The notes: generated by a model not told the origin, from the letters alone. Counted from the first letter of the stretch, positions 13,222 through 27,122 are shown. The stretch: DNA of 64,000 nt from Clusia tigrina (GCA_920105625.2 OV050033.1:88724280-88788279); one strand, 5' to 3'. Numbers and translations: made by a program.

Positions 13222-16200
13222 TAACTTTTTACTGGAGCGTCATAAAACCTTGAAATTTTGTAACAATAAAGTACTCGAGCCTCTTGCCAATTTAAGCTAT
13301 CGCTCAAATCTATGCTACCCTTGAGTCCCAAATCAAACACTGATAAAACTTCAAATGGCCATTAACTTCTATACTGTACATCCTACAACTATCAAAGTTT
13401 GCAACATACAAATGCTTGTAACTTTTTACTGGAGCGTCATAAAACCTTGAAATTTTGTAACAATAAAGTACTCGAGCCTCTTTTTCAATTTAAGTTATCG
13501 GTCAAAGCTATGCTACCCTTGAGTCCCAAATCAAACACTGATAAAACTTCAAATGGCCCTAACTCCTATACGGTACGTCCTACACCTATCAAAGTTTGCA
13601 ACATAGAAAAGCTTGTAAATTTTTACTGGAGCGTCATAAAACCTTGAAATTTTGTAACAATAAAGTACTCGAGCCTCTTGTCAATTTAAGATATCGCTCA
13701 AAGTTATGCTACCCTTGAGTCCCAAATCAAACACTGATAAAACTTCAAATGGCCCTAACTCCTATACGGTACGTACTACGCCTATCAAAGTTTGCAACAT
13801 ACAAATGCTTGTAACTTTTTAATGGAGCGTCATAAAACCTTGAAATCTTGTAACAATAAAGTACTCGAGCCTCTTTTCAATTTAAGCTATCGCTCAAAGC
13901 TATGCTACCCTTGAGTCCCAAATCAAACACTGATAAAACTTCAAATGGCCCTAACTCCTATACGGTACGTCCTACACCTATCAAAGTTTGCAACATAGAA
14001 ACGCTTGTAACTTTTTACTGGAACGTCATAAAACCTTGAAATTTTGTAACAATAAAGTACTCGAGCCTCTTGTCAATTTAAGTTATCGCTCAAAGCTATG
14101 CTACCCTTGAGTCCCAAATCAAACACTGATAAAACTTCAAATGGCCCTAACTTCTATACGGTACGTCCTACAACTATCAAAGTTTGCAACATACAAATGC
14201 TTGTAACTTTTTACTGGAGCGTCATAAAACCTTGAAATTTTGTAACAATAATGTACTCGAGCCTCATTTTCAATTTAAGTTATCGCTCAAAGCTATGCTA
14301 CCCTTGAGTCCCAAATCAAACACTGATAAAACTTCAAATGGCCCTAACTTCTATACGGTACGTCCAACAATTATCAAACTTTGCAACATAGAAACGCTTG
14401 TAACTTTTTACTGGAGCGTCTTAAAACCTTGAAATTTTGTAACAATAAAGTACTCGAGCCTCTTGTCAATTTAAGCTATCGCTCAAAGCTATGCTACCCT
14501 TGAGTCCCAAATCAAACGCTGATAAAACTCCAAATGGCCCTAACTCCTATACGGTATGTCCTACACCTATCAAAGTTTGCAACATACAAATGATTGTAAC
14601 TTTTTAACGGAGCGTCATAAAACCTTGAAATTTTGTAACAATAAAGTACTCGAGCCTCTTGTCAATTTAAGTTATCGCTCAAAGCCATGCTACCCTTGAG
14701 TCCCAACTCAAACACTGATAAAACTTCAAATGGCCCTAACTTATATGCGGTACGTCCTACACCTATCAAAGTTTGCAACATACGAATGCTTGTAACTTTT
14801 TACTGGAGCGTCATAAAACCTTCAAATTTTGTAACAATAAAGTACTCGAGCCTCTTGTCAATTTAAGCTATCGCTCAAAGCTATGCTACCCTTGACTCCC
14901 AAATCAAACACTGTTAAAACATCAAATGGCCCTAACTTATATGCGGTACGTCCTACACCTATCAAAGTTTGCAACATACAAATGCTTGTAACTTTTTACT
15001 GGAGCGTCATAAAACCTTGAAATTTTGTAACAATAAAGTACTCGAGCCTCTTTTTCAATTTAAGTTATCGCTCAAAGCTATGCTACCCTTGAGTCCCAAA
15101 TCAAACACTGATAAAACTTAAAATGGCCCTTACTCCTATACGGTACGTCCTACACCTATCAAAGTTTGCAACATAGAAAAGCTTGTAACTTTTTACTGGA
15201 GCGTCATAAAACCTTGAAATTTTGTAACAATAAAGTACTCGAGCCTCTTGTCAATTTAAGATATCGCTCAAAGTTATGCTACCCTTGAGTCCCAAATCAA
15301 ACACTGATAAAACTTCAAATGGCCCTAACTCCTATACGGTACGTACTACGCCTATCAAAGTTTGCAACATACAAATGCTTGTAACTTTTTAATGGAGCGT
15401 CATAAAACCTTGAAATCTTGTAACAATAAAGTACTCGAGCCTCTTTCAATTTAAGCTATCGCTCAAAGCTATTCTACCCTTGAGTCCCAAATCAAACACT
15501 GATAAAACTTCAAATGGCCTAACTTCTATACGGTACGTCCTACATCTATCAAAGTTTGCAACATACAAATGCTTGTAACACTTTACTGGAGCGTCATAAA
15601 ACCTTGAAATTTTGTAACAATAAAGTACTCGAGCCTCTTGTCAATTTAATCTATCGCTCAAAGCTATGCTGCCCATGAGTCCCAAATCAAACACTGATAA
15701 AACTTGAAATGGCCCTAACTTCTATACGGTACGTCCTACAACTCTCAAAGTTTGCAACATACAAATGCTTCTAACTTTTTACTGGAGCGTCATAAAAGCT
15801 TGAAATTTTGTAACAATAAAGTACTCGAGCCTCTTTTTCAATTTAAGTTATCGCTCAAAGCTATGCTACCCTTGAGTCCTAAATCAAACACTGATAAAAC
15901 TTCAAATGGCCCTAACTCCTATACGGTACGTCCTACATTTATCAAAGTTTGCAACATAGAAACGCTTGTAACTTTTTACTGGAGCATCATAAAACCTTGA
16001 AATTTTGTAACAATAAACTACTCGAGCCTCTTGTCAATTTAAGTTATCGCTCAAAGCTATGCTACCCTTGATTCCCAAATCAAACACTGATAAAACTTCA
16101 AATGGCCCTAACTTATATGCGGTACGTCCTACACCTATCAAAGTTTGCAACATACAAATGCTTGTAACTTTTTACTGGAGCGTCATAAAACCTTCAAATT

Positions 16201-16556
16201 TTGTAACAATAAAGTACTCGAGCCTCTTGTCAATTTAAGCTATCGCTCAAATCTATGCTACCCTTGAGTCCCAAATCAAACACTGATAAAACTTCAAATA
16301 TCCCTATCTTCTATACGGTACGCCCTACACCTATCAAAGTTTGCAACATACAAATGCTTGTAACTTTTTAGTGGAGCGTCATAAAACCTTGAAATTTTGT
16401 AACAATAAAGTACTCGAGCCTCTTGTCAATTTAATCTATCGCTCAAAGCTATGCTACCCATGAGTCCCAAATCAAACACTGATAAAAGTTGAAATGGCCC
16501 TAACTTCTATACGGTACGTCCTACAACTATCAAAGTTTGCAACATACAAATGCTTC
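13222..16556. repeat. 17-monomer duplication, copy 2 (3335 bp)
   Basis: Directly adjacent second copy of 9887-13221, in the same orientation. Because the copies abut, the exact junction can slide within the identical sequence. The match runs to about 16620, where this copy continues with a TTTTT monomer while copy 1 (at 13285) continues with GCCAATTT, as a tandem duplication predicts. Near-identity implies a recent event or strong homogenisation. Confidence 0.93.
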
Positions 16557-18334
16557 TAACTTTTTACTGGAGCGTCATAAAACCTTGAAATTTTGTAACA
16601 ATAAAGTACTCGAGCCTCTTTTTCAATTTAAGTTATCGCTCAAAGCTATGCTACCCTTGAGTCCCAAATCAAACACTGATAAAACTTCAAATGGCCCTAA
16701 CTTCTATACGGTACGTCCTACAACTATCAAAGTTTGCAACATACAAATGCTTGTAACTTTTTACTGGAGCGTCATAAAACCTTGAAATTTTGTAACAATA
16801 ATGTACTCGAGCCTCTTTTTCAATTTAAGTAATCGCTCAAAGCTATGCTACCCTTGAGTCCCAAATCAAACACTGATAAAACTTCAAATGGCCCTAACTT
16901 CTATACGGTACGTCCAACAATTATCAAACTTTGCAACATAGAAACGCTTGTAACTTTTTACTGGAGCGTCATAAAACCTTGAAATTTTGTAACAATAAAG
17001 TACTCGAGCCTCTTGTCAATTTAAGCTATCGCTCAAAGCTATGCTACCCTTGAGTCCCAAATCAAACGCTGATAAAACTCCAAATGGCCCTAACTCCTAT
17101 ACGGTATGTCCTACACCTATCAAAGTTTGCAACATACAAATGATTGTAACTTTTCAACGGAGCGTCATAAAACCTTGAAATTTTGTAACAATAAAGTACT
17201 CGAGCCTCTTGTCAATTTAAGCTATCGCTCAAAGCTATGCTACCCTTGACTCCCAAATCAAACACTGATAAAACTTCAAATGGCCTTAACTTCTGTACGG
17301 TACGTCCTACACCTATCAAAGTTTGCAACATACAAATGCTTGTAACTTTTTACTGGAGCCTCATAAAACCTTGAAATTCTGTAACAATAAAGTACTCGAG
17401 CCTCTTGTCAATTTAAGCTATCGCTCAAAGCTATGCTACCCTTGAGTCCCAACTCAAACACTGATAAAACTTCAAATGGCCCTAACTTATATGCGGTACG
17501 TCCTACACCTATCAAAGTTTGCAACATACGAATGCTTGTAACTTTTTACTGGAGCGTCATAAAACCTTCAAATTTTGTAACAATAAAGTACTCGAGCCTC
17601 TTGTCAATTTAAGCTATCGCTCAAAGCTATGCTACCCTTGAGTCCCAAATCAAACACTGTTAAAACTTCAAATGGACCTAACTTATATGCGGTACGTCCT
17701 ACACCTATCAAAGTTTGCAACATACAAATGCCTCTAACTTTTTACTGGAGCGTCATAAAACCCTCAAATTTTGTAACAATATAGTACTCGAGCCTCTTGT
17801 CAATTTAAGCTATCGCTCAAAGCTATGCTACCCTTGAGTCCCAAATCAAACACTGATAAAACTTCAAACGGCCCTAAATTATATGCCGTACGTCCTTCAC
17901 CTATTAAAATTGGCAACATACAAATGCTTGTAACTTTTTACTGGAGCGTCATAAAACCTTGAAATTTTGTAACAATAAAGTACTCGAGCCTCTTGTCAAT
18001 TTAAGCTATCGCTCAAAGCTATGCTACCCTTGAGTCCCAAATCAAACACTGATAAAACTTCAAATGGCCCTAACTTCTATACGGTACGTCCTACACCTAT
18101 CAAAGTTTGCAACATACAAATGCTTGTTACTTTTTACTGGAGCGTCATAAAACCTAGAAAATTTGTAACAATAAAGTATTCGAGCCTCTTGTCAATTTAA
18201 GATATCGCTCAAAGCTATGCTACCCTTGAGTCCCAAATCAAACACTGATAAAACTTCAAGTGGCCCTAACTCCTATACGGTACGTCCTACATCTATCAAA
18301 GTTTGCAACATAGAAACGCTTGTAACTTTTTACG

Positions 18335-20019
18335 GGAGCATCATAAAACCTTGAAATTTTGTAACAATAAAGTACTCGAGCCTCTTGTCAATTTAAGTTA
18401 TCGCTCAAAGCTATGCTACCCTTGAGTCCCAAATCAAACACTGATAAAACTTCAAATGGCCCTAACTTATATGCGGTACGTCCTACACCTATCAAAGTTC
18501 GCAACATACAAATGCTTGTAACTTTTTACTGGAGCGTCATAAAACGTTCAAAATTTGTAACAATAAAGTACTCGAGGCTCTTGTCAATTTAAGCTATCGC
18601 TCAAATCTATGCTACCCTTGAGTCCCAAATCAAAGACTGTTAAAACTTCAAATGGCCCTAACTTATATGCGGTACGTCCTACACCTATCAAAGTTTGCAA
18701 CATACAAATGCTTGTAACTTTTTACTGGAGCGTCATAAAACCTTGAAATTTTGTAACAATAAAGTACTGGAGCCTCTTGTCAATTTAAGCTATCGCTCAA
18801 AGCTATGCTACCCTTGAGTCCCAAATCAAACACTGATAAAACTTCAAATGGCCCTAACTTCCATACAGTACGTCCTACAACTACCAAAGTTTGCAACAAG
18901 CAAATGCTTGTAACTTTTTACTGGAGCGTCATAAAACCTTGAAATTTTGTAACAATAAAGTACTCGAGCCTCTTTTTCAATTTAAGTTATCGCTCAGAGC
19001 TATGCTACCCTTGAGTCCCAAATCAAACGCTGATAAAACTTCAAATGGCCCTAACTCCTATACGGTACGTCCTACACCTATCAAAGTTTGCAACATACAA
19101 ATGCTTGTAACTTTTTAACGGAGCGTCATAAAACCTTGAAATATTGTAACAATAAAGTACTCGAGCCTGTTGTCAATTTAAGCTATCGCTCAAAGCTATG
19201 CTACCCTTGAGTCCCAAATGAAACACTGATAAAACTTCAAATGGCCTTAACTTCTATACGGTCCGTCCCACACCTATCAAAGTTTGCAACATACAAATGC
19301 TTGTAACTTTTTACTGGAGCGTCATAAAACCTTGAAATTTTGTAATAATAAAGTACTCGAGCCTCTTGTCAATTTAAGCTATCGCTCAAAGCTATGCTAC
19401 CCTTGAGTCCCAAATCAAACACTGATAAAACTTCAAATGGCCCTAACTTATATGCGGTACGTCCTACACCTATCAAAGTTTGCAACATACAAATGCTTGA
19501 AACTTTTTACTGGAGAAAGTACTCGAGCCTCTTGTCAATTTAAGCTATCGCTCAAAGCTATGCTACCCTTGAGTCCCAAATCAAACACTGTTAAAATTTC
19601 AAATGGCCCTAACTTATATGCGGTACGTCCTACACCTATCAAAGTTTGCAGCATACAAATGCTTCTAACTTTTTACTGGAGCGTCATAAAACCTTCAAAT
19701 TTTGCAACAATAAAGTACTCGAGCCTCTTGTCAATTTAAGCTATCGCTCAAAGCTATGCTACCCTTGAGTCCCAAATCAAACACTGCTAAAACTTCAAAT
19801 GGCCCTAACTTATATGCGGTACGTCCTACACCTATCAAAGTTTGCAACATACATATGCTTGTAACTTTTTACTGGAGCGTCATAAAACCTTCAAATTTTG
19901 TAACAATAAACTACTCGAGCCTCTTGTCAATTTAAGCTATCGCTCAAAGCTATGCTACCCCTGAGTCCCAAATCAAACACTGATAAAACTTCAAATGGCC
20001 CTAACTCCTATACGGTACG
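18335..20019. repeat. Nine-monomer duplication, copy 1
   Basis: This matches 20070-21754 at an offset of 1735 bp, equal to nine monomers minus the 30-bp deletion plus one. Shared rare variants include AAAACGTTCAAAA, CTCGAGGCTC, AAAGACTGTT, AGTACTGGAG, GCAACAAGCAAATGC, GGTCCGTCCC and GCAGCATAC. Differences noticed: TCTTGTC against TCTCGTC (near 18387/20122), AACCTTGA against AACATTGA, and ATTTCAAAT against ATTTAAAAT. Confidence 0.9.
19356..19521. repeat. 166-bp monomer with 30-bp internal deletion
   Basis: CTCGAG sites at 19356 and 19522 are 166 bp apart. The junction is TGGAG/AAAGTACTCGAG after 19515, preceded by GCTTGAAACTTTTT. It lies inside copy 1 of the nine-monomer duplication. Confidence 0.92.
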
Positions 20020-20069
20020 CCCTACACCGATCAAAGTTTGCAACATACAAATGCTTGTAACTTTTTACT

Positions 20070-21754
20070 GGAGCATCATAAAACCTTGAAATTTTGTAAC
20101 AATAAAGTACTCGAGCCTCTCGTCAATTTAAGTTATCGCTCAAAGCTATGCTACCCTTGAGTCCCAAATCAAACACTGATAAAACTTCAAATGGCCCTAA
20201 CTTATATGCGGTACGTCCTACACCTATCAAAGTTCGCAACATACAAATGCTTGTAACTTTTTACTGGAGCGTCATAAAACGTTCAAAATTTGTAACAATA
20301 AAGTACTCGAGGCTCTTGTCAATTTAAGCTATCGCTCAAATCTATGCTACCCTTGAGTCCCAAATCAAAGACTGTTAAAACTTCAAATGGCCCTAACTTA
20401 TATGCGGTACGTCCTACACCTATCAAAGTTTGCAACATACAAATGCTTGTAACTTTTTACTGGAGCGTCATAAAACCTTGAAATTTTGTAACAATAAAGT
20501 ACTGGAGCCTCTTGTCAATTTAAGCTATCGCTCAAAGCTATGCTACCCTTGAGTCCCAAATCAAACACTGATAAAACTTCAAATGGCCCTAACTTCCATA
20601 CAGTACGTCCTACAACTACCAAAGTTTGCAACAAGCAAATGCTTGTAACTTTTTACTGGAGCGTCATAAAACCTTGAAATTTTGTAACAATAAAGTACTC
20701 GAGCCTCTTTTTCAATTTAAGTTATCGCTCAGAGCTATGCTACCCTTGAGTCCCAAATCAAACGCTGATAAAACTTCAAATGGCCCTAACTCCTATACGG
20801 TACGTCCTACACCTATCAAAGTTTGCAACATACAAATGCTTGTAACTTTTTAACGGAGCGTCATAAAACCTTGAAATATTGTAACAATAAAGTACTCGAG
20901 CCTGTTGTCAATTTAAGCTATCGCTCAAAGCTATGCTACCCTTGAGTCCCAAATGAAACACTGATAAAACTTCAAATGGCCTTAACTTCTATACGGTCCG
21001 TCCCACACCTATCAAAGTTTGCAACATACAAATGCTTGTAACTTTTTACTGGAGCGTCATAAAACATTGAAATTTTGTAATAATAAAGTACTCGAGCCTC
21101 TTGTCAATTTAAGCTATCGCTCAAAGCTATGCTACCCTTGAGTCCCAAATCAAACACTGATAAAACTTCAAATGGCCCTAACTTATATGCGGTACGTCCT
21201 ACACCTATCAAAGTTTGCAACATACAAATGCTTGAAACTTTTTACTGGAGAAAGTACTCGAGCCTCTTGTCAATTTAAGCTATCGCTCAAAGCTATGCTA
21301 CCCTTGAGTCCCAAATCAAACACTGTTAAAATTTAAAATGGCCCTAACTTATATGCGGTACGTCCTACACCTATCAAAGTTTGCAGCATACAAATGCTTC
21401 TAACTTTTTACTGGAGCGTCATAAAACCTTCAAATTTTGCAACAATAAAGTACTCGAGCCTCTTGTCAATTTAAGCTATCGCTCAAAGCTATGCTACCCT
21501 TGAGTCCCAAATCAAACACTGCTAAAACTTCAAATGGCCCTAACTTATATGCGGTACGTCCTACACCTATCAAAGTTTGCAACATACATATGCTTGTAAC
21601 TTTTTACTGGAGCGTCATAAAACCTTCAAATTTTGTAACAATAAACTACTCGAGCCTCTTGTCAATTTAAGCTATCGCTCAAAGCTATGCTACCCCTGAG
21701 TCCCAAATCAAACACTGATAAAACTTCAAATGGCCCTAACTCCTATACGGTACG
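20070..21754. repeat. Nine-monomer duplication, copy 2
   Basis: Second copy of 18335-20019, separated from it by about 50 bp of satellite. The right edge is at 21755 (GTCCTAC here, GCCCTAC at 20020 in copy 1). It contains its own 166-bp monomer at 21091-21256. Confidence 0.9.
21091..21256. repeat. 166-bp monomer with 30-bp internal deletion
   Basis: Same junction (TGGAG/AAAG after 21250) and same GCTTGAAAC variant as at 19356. It is the counterpart in copy 2 of the nine-monomer duplication. Confidence 0.92.
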
Positions 21755-23607
21755 TCCTACATCTATCAAAGTTTGCAACATAGAAACGCTTGTAACTTTT
21801 TACGGTAGCATCATAAAACCTTGAAATTTTGTAACAATAAAGTACTCGAGCCTCTTGTCAATTTAAGTTATCGCTCAAAGCTATGCTACCCTTGAGTCCC
21901 AAATCAAACACTGACAAAACTTCAAATGGCCCTAACTTATATGCGGTACGTCCTACACCTATCAAAGTTTGCAACATACAAATGCTTCTAACTTTTTACT
22001 GGAGCATCATAAAACCTTCAAATTTTGTAACAATAAAGTATTCGAGCCTCTTGTCAATTTAAGCTATCGCTCAAAGCTATGCTACCCTTGAGTCCCAAAT
22101 CAAACACTGTTAAAATTTCAAATAGCCCTATCTTCTATACGGTACGCCCTACACCTATCAAAGTTTGCAACATACAAATGCTTGTAACTTTTTACTGGAG
22201 CGTCATAAAACCTTGAAATTTTGTAACAATAAAGTACTCGAGCCTCTTGTCATTTTTAGTTATCGCTCAAAGCTATGCTACCCTTGAGTCCCAAATCAAA
22301 CGCTGATAAAACTTCAAATGGCCCTAACTCAATACGGTACGTCCTACACCTATCAAAGTTTGCAACATAGGAACGCTTGTAACTTTTTACTGGAGCGTCA
22401 TAAAACCTTGAAATTTTGTAACAATAAAGTACTCGAGCCTCTTGTCAATTTAAGCTATCGCTCAAACCTATGCTACCCTTAAGTCCCAAATCAAACACTG
22501 ATTAATACTTCAAATGGCCCTAACTTATATACGGTACGTCCTACACCTATCAAAGTTTGCAACATACAAATGCTTGTAACTTTTTACTGGAGCGTCATAA
22601 AACCTTGAAATTTTGTAACAATAAAGTACTCGAGCCTCTTGTCAATTTAAGATATCGCTCAAAGTTATGCTACCCTTGAGTCCCAAATCAAACACTGATA
22701 AAACTTCAAATGGCCCTAACTCCTATACGGTACGTACTACGCCTATCAAAGTTTGCAACATACAAATGCTTGTAACTTTTTAATGGAGCGTCATAAAACC
22801 TTGAAATCTTGTAACAATAAAGTACTCGAGCCTCTTTTCAATTTAAGCTATCGCTCAAAGCTATGCTACCCTTGAGTCCCAAATCAAACACTGATAAAAC
22901 TTCAAATGGCCTAACTTCTATACGGTACGTCCTACATCTATCAAAGTTTGCAACATACAAATGCTTGTAACTTTTTACTGGAGCGTCATAAAACCTTGAA
23001 ATTTTGTAACAATAAAGTACTCGAGCCTCTTGTCAATTTAATCTATCGCTCAAAGCTATGCTACCCATGAGTCCCAAATCAAACACTGATAAAACTTCAA
23101 ATGGCCCTAACTCCTATACGGTACGTCCTACATTTATCAAAGTTTGCAACATAGAAACGCTTGTAACTTTTTACGGGAGCATCATAAAACCTTTAAATTT
23201 TGTAACAATAAACTAATCGAGCCTCTTGTAAATTTAAGTTATCGCTCAAAGCTATGCTACCCTTGATTCCCAAATCAAACACTGATAAAACTTCAAATGG
23301 CCCTAACTTATATGCGGTACGTCCTACACCTATCAAAGTTTGCAACATACAAATGCTTGTAACTTTTTACTGGAGCGTCATAAAACCTTCAAATTTTGTA
23401 ACAATAAAGTACTCGAGCCTCTTGTCAATTTAAGCTATCGCTCAAATCTATGCTACCCTTGAGTCCCAAATCAAACACTGTTAAAACTTCAAATATCCCT
23501 ATCTTCTATACGGTACGCCCTACACCTATCAAAGTTTGCAACATACAAATGCTTGTAACTTTTTACTGGAGCGTCATAAAACCTTGAAATTTTGTAACAA
23601 TAAAGTA

Positions 23608-23800
23608 CTCGAGCCCATCAATTTAATATATCGCTCAAAGCTATGCTACCCATGAGTCCCAAATCAAACACTAATAAAACTTGAAATGGCCCTAACTTCT
23701 ATACGGTACGTCCTACAACTATCAAAGTTTGCAACATACAAATGCTTCTAACTTTTTACTGGAGCGTCATAAAACCTTGAAATTTTGTAACAATAAAGTA
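23608..23800. repeat. 193-bp monomer with 3-bp loss after CTCGAG
   Basis: The sequence reads CTCGAGCCCATCAATTTAATAT instead of CTCGAGCCTCTTGTCAATTTAA. The XhoI spacing is 193 bp. This junction was seen only once. Confidence 0.85.
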
Positions 23801-24549
23801 CTCGAGCCTCTTTTTCAATTTAAGTTATCGCTCAAAGCTATGCTACCCTTGAGTCCCAAATCAAACACTGATAAAACTTCAAATGGCCCTAACTCCTATA
23901 CGGTACGTCCTTTACCTATCAAAGTTTGCAACATAGAAACGCTTGTAACTTTTTACTGGAACGTCATAAAACCTTGAAATTTTGTAACAATAAAGTACTC
24001 GAGCCTCTTGTCAATTTAAGTTATCGCTCAAAGCTATGCTACCCTTGAGTCCCAAATCAAACACTGATAAAACTTCAAATGGCCCTAACTTCTATACGGT
24101 ACGTCCTACAACTATCAAAGTTTGCAACATACAAATGCTTGTAACTTTTTACTTAAGCGTCATAAAACCTTGAAATTTTGTAACAATAATGTAGTCGAGC
24201 CTCTTTTTCAATTTAAGTTATCGCTCAAAGCTATGCTACCCTTGAGTCCCAAATCAAACACTGATAAAACTTCAAATGGCCCTAACTTCTATACGGTACG
24301 TCCAACAATTATCAAAGTTTGCAACATAGAAACGCTTGTAACTTTTTACTGGAGCGTCATAAAACCTTGAAATTTTGTAACAATAAAGTACTCGAGCCTC
24401 TTGTCAATTTAAGCTATCGCTCAAAGCTATGCTATTCTTAAGTCCCAAATCAAACGCTGATAAAACTTCAAATGGCCCTAACTCCTATACGGTATGTCCT
24501 ACACCTATCAAAGTTTGCAACATACAAATGATTGTAACTTTTTAACGGA

Positions 24550-25333
24550 GCGTCATAAAACCTTGAAATTTTGTAACAATAAAGTACTCGAGCCTCTTGT
24601 CAATTTAAGCTATCGCTCAAAGCTATGCTACCCTTGAGTCCCAAATCAAACACTGATAAAACTTCAAATGGCCTTAACTTCTGTACGGTACGTCCTACAC
24701 CTATCAAAGTTTGCAACATACAAATGCTTGTAACTTTTTACTGGAGCCTCATAAAACCTTGAAATTCTGTAACAATAAATTACTCGAGCCTCTTGTCAAT
24801 TTAAGCTATCGCTCAAAGCTATGCTACCCTTGAGTCCCAACTCAAACACTGATAAAACTTCAAATGGCCCTAACTTATATGCGGTACGTCCTACACCTAT
24901 CAAAATTTGCAACATACGAATGCTTGTATCTTTTTACTGGAGCGTCATAAAACCTTCCAATTTTGTAACAATAAAGTACTCGAGCCTCTTGTCAATTTAA
25001 GCTATCGCTCAAAGCTATGCTACCCTTGAGTCCCAAATCAAACACTGATAAAACTTCAAATGGCCTTAACTTCTGTACGGTACGTCCTACACCTATCAAA
25101 GTTTGCAACATACAAATGCTTGTAACTTTTTACTGGAGCCTCATAAAACCTTGAAATTCTGTAACAATAAAGTACTCGAGCCTCTTGTCAATTTAAGCTA
25201 TCGCTCAAAGCTATGCTACCCTTGAGTCCCAACTCAAACACTGATAAAACTTCAAATGGCCCTAACTTATATGCGGTACGTCCTACACCTATCAAAGTTT
25301 GCAACATACGAATGCTTGTAACTTTTTACTGGA
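24550..25333. repeat. Dimer tandem duplication (2 x 392 bp)
   Basis: A TTCTGTACGG/GGAGCCTCAT/AAATTCTGTAAC monomer followed by an AACTCAAACAC/CATACGAATGC monomer appears twice, 392 bp apart (TTCTGTACGG near 24679 and 25071). The same pair occurs once at about 17.25-17.6 kb. Small differences (CAAAATTTGC, CTTGTATC and CCTTCCAATTTT only in the first copy) show some divergence. Confidence 0.82.
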
Positions 25334-26546
25334 GCGTCATAAAACCTTCAAATTTTGTAACAATAAAGTACTCGAGCCTCTTGACAATTTAAGCTATCGC
25401 TCAAAGCTATGCTACCCTTGAGTCCCAAATCAAACACTGTTAAAACTTCAAATGGCCCTAACTTATATGCGGTACGTCCTACACCTATCAAAGTTTGCAA
25501 CATACAAATGCTTGTAACTTTTTACTGGAGCGTCATAAAACCTAGAAAATTTGTAACAATAAAGTATTCGAGCCTCTTGTCAATTTAAGCTATCGCTCAA
25601 AGCTATGCTACCCTTGAGTCCCAAATCAAACACTGATAAAACTTCAAATGGCCCTAACTCCTATACGGTACGTCCTACATCTATCAAAGTTTGCAACATA
25701 GAAACGCTTGGAACTTTTTACGGGAGCATCATAAAACCTTGAAATTTTGTCACAATAAAGTACTCGAGCCTCTTGTCAATTTAAGTTATCGCTCAAAGCT
25801 ATGCTAACCTTGAGTCCCAAATCAAACACTGATAAAACTTCAAATGGCCCTAACTTATATGCGGTACGTCCTACACCTATCAAAGTTTGCAACATACAAA
25901 TGCTTCTAACTTTTTACTGGAGCATCATAAAACCTTCAAATTTTGTAACAATAAAGTACTCGAGCCTCTTGTCAATTTAAGCTATCGCTCAAAGCTATGC
26001 TACCCTTGAGTCCCAAATCAAACACTGATAAAACTTCAAATGGCCCTAACTTATATGCGGTACGTCCTACACCTATCAAAGTTTGCAACATACAAATGCT
26101 TGTAACTTTTTACTGGAGCGTCATAAAACCTTCAAATTTTGTAACAATAAAGTACTCGAGCCTCTTGTCAATTTAAGCTATCGCTCAAATCTATGCTACC
26201 CTTGAGTCCCAAATCAAACACTGTTAAAACTTCAAATGGCCCTAACTTATATGCGGTACGTCCTACACCTATCAAAGTTTGCAACATACAAATGCTTGTA
26301 ACTTTTTACTGGAGCGTCATAAAACCTTGAAATTGTGTAACAATAAAGTACTCGAGCCTCTTGTAAATTTAAGCTATCGCTCAAAGCTATGCTACCCTTG
26401 AGTCCCAAATCAAACACTGATAAAACTTCAAATGGCCCTAACTTCTATACGGTGCGTCCTACAACTACCAAAGTTTGCAACATGCAATTGCTTGTAACTT
26501 TTTACTGGAGCGTCATAAAACCTTGAAATTTTGTAACAATAAAGTA

Positions 26547-26737
26547 CTCGAGCCTCTTTTTCAATTTAAGTTATCGCTCAGAGCTATGCTACCCTTGAGT
26601 CCCAAATCAAACGCTGATAAAACTTCAAATGGCTCCTATACGGTACGTCCTACACCTATCAAAGTTTGCAACATACAAATGCTTGTAACTTTTTAACGGA
26701 GTGTCATAAAACCTTGAAATATTGTAACAATAAAGTA
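26547..26737. repeat. 191-bp monomer (TTTTT variant with 6-bp deletion)
   Basis: AATGGCTCCTATACGG replaces AATGGCCCTAACTCCTATACGG near 26630, a 6-bp loss. The corresponding monomer of the downstream duplicate (from 28663) is complete. Confidence 0.85.
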
Positions 26738-26933
26738 CTCGAGCCTCTTGTCAATTTAATCTATCGCTCAAAGCTATGCTACCCATGAGTCCCAAATCAA
26801 ACACTGATAATAATTGAAATGGCTCTAACTTCTATACGGTACGTCCTACACCTATCAAAGTTTGCAACATAGAAGCGCTTGTAACTTTTTACTGTAGAGT
26901 CATAAAACCTTGAAATTTTGTAACAATAAAGTA

Positions 26934-27122
26934 CTCGAGCCTGTTGTCAATTTAAGCTATCGCTCAAAGCTATGCTACCCTTGAGTCCCAAATGAAACAC
27001 TGATAAAACTTCAAATGGCCTTAACTTCTCCGTCCCACACCTATCAAAGTTTGTAACATACAAATGCTTGTAACTTTTTACTGGAGCGTCATAAAACCTT
27101 GAAATTTTGTAACAATAAAGTA
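26934..27122. repeat. 189-bp monomer with 7-bp deletion
   Basis: AACTTCTCCGTCCC near 27023 replaces AACTTCTATACGGTCCGTCCC. The duplicate partner near 29150 is complete, so the loss followed the duplication or was not passed on. Confidence 0.85.

Larger units (their letters stand above)
5561..16999. repeat. Array zone 2: 785-bp tetramers and 17-monomer duplication
   Basis: Diagnostic variants are CTCTTTTTCAATTT (197-bp monomers), AAGATATCGC with AAAGTTATGC, GTACTACGCC, and AATCTTGTAAC. Blocks of four monomers recur 785 bp apart (TTTGCAACATACAAATGC-led blocks at 6276/7061, 8297/9082, 10064/10849, 13399/14184, 15752/16537). No gene or foreign DNA is present. Confidence 0.8.

Noticed and set aside
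19437..19739. 100-codon plus-strand open frames starting at ATG in AAATGGCCC (also near 27204, 29333, 37340, 39011)
   Set aside because: They exist only because the 30-bp deletion of the 166-bp monomer removes stop codons and changes the frame. All lie on that deletion haplotype and encode translated satellite.
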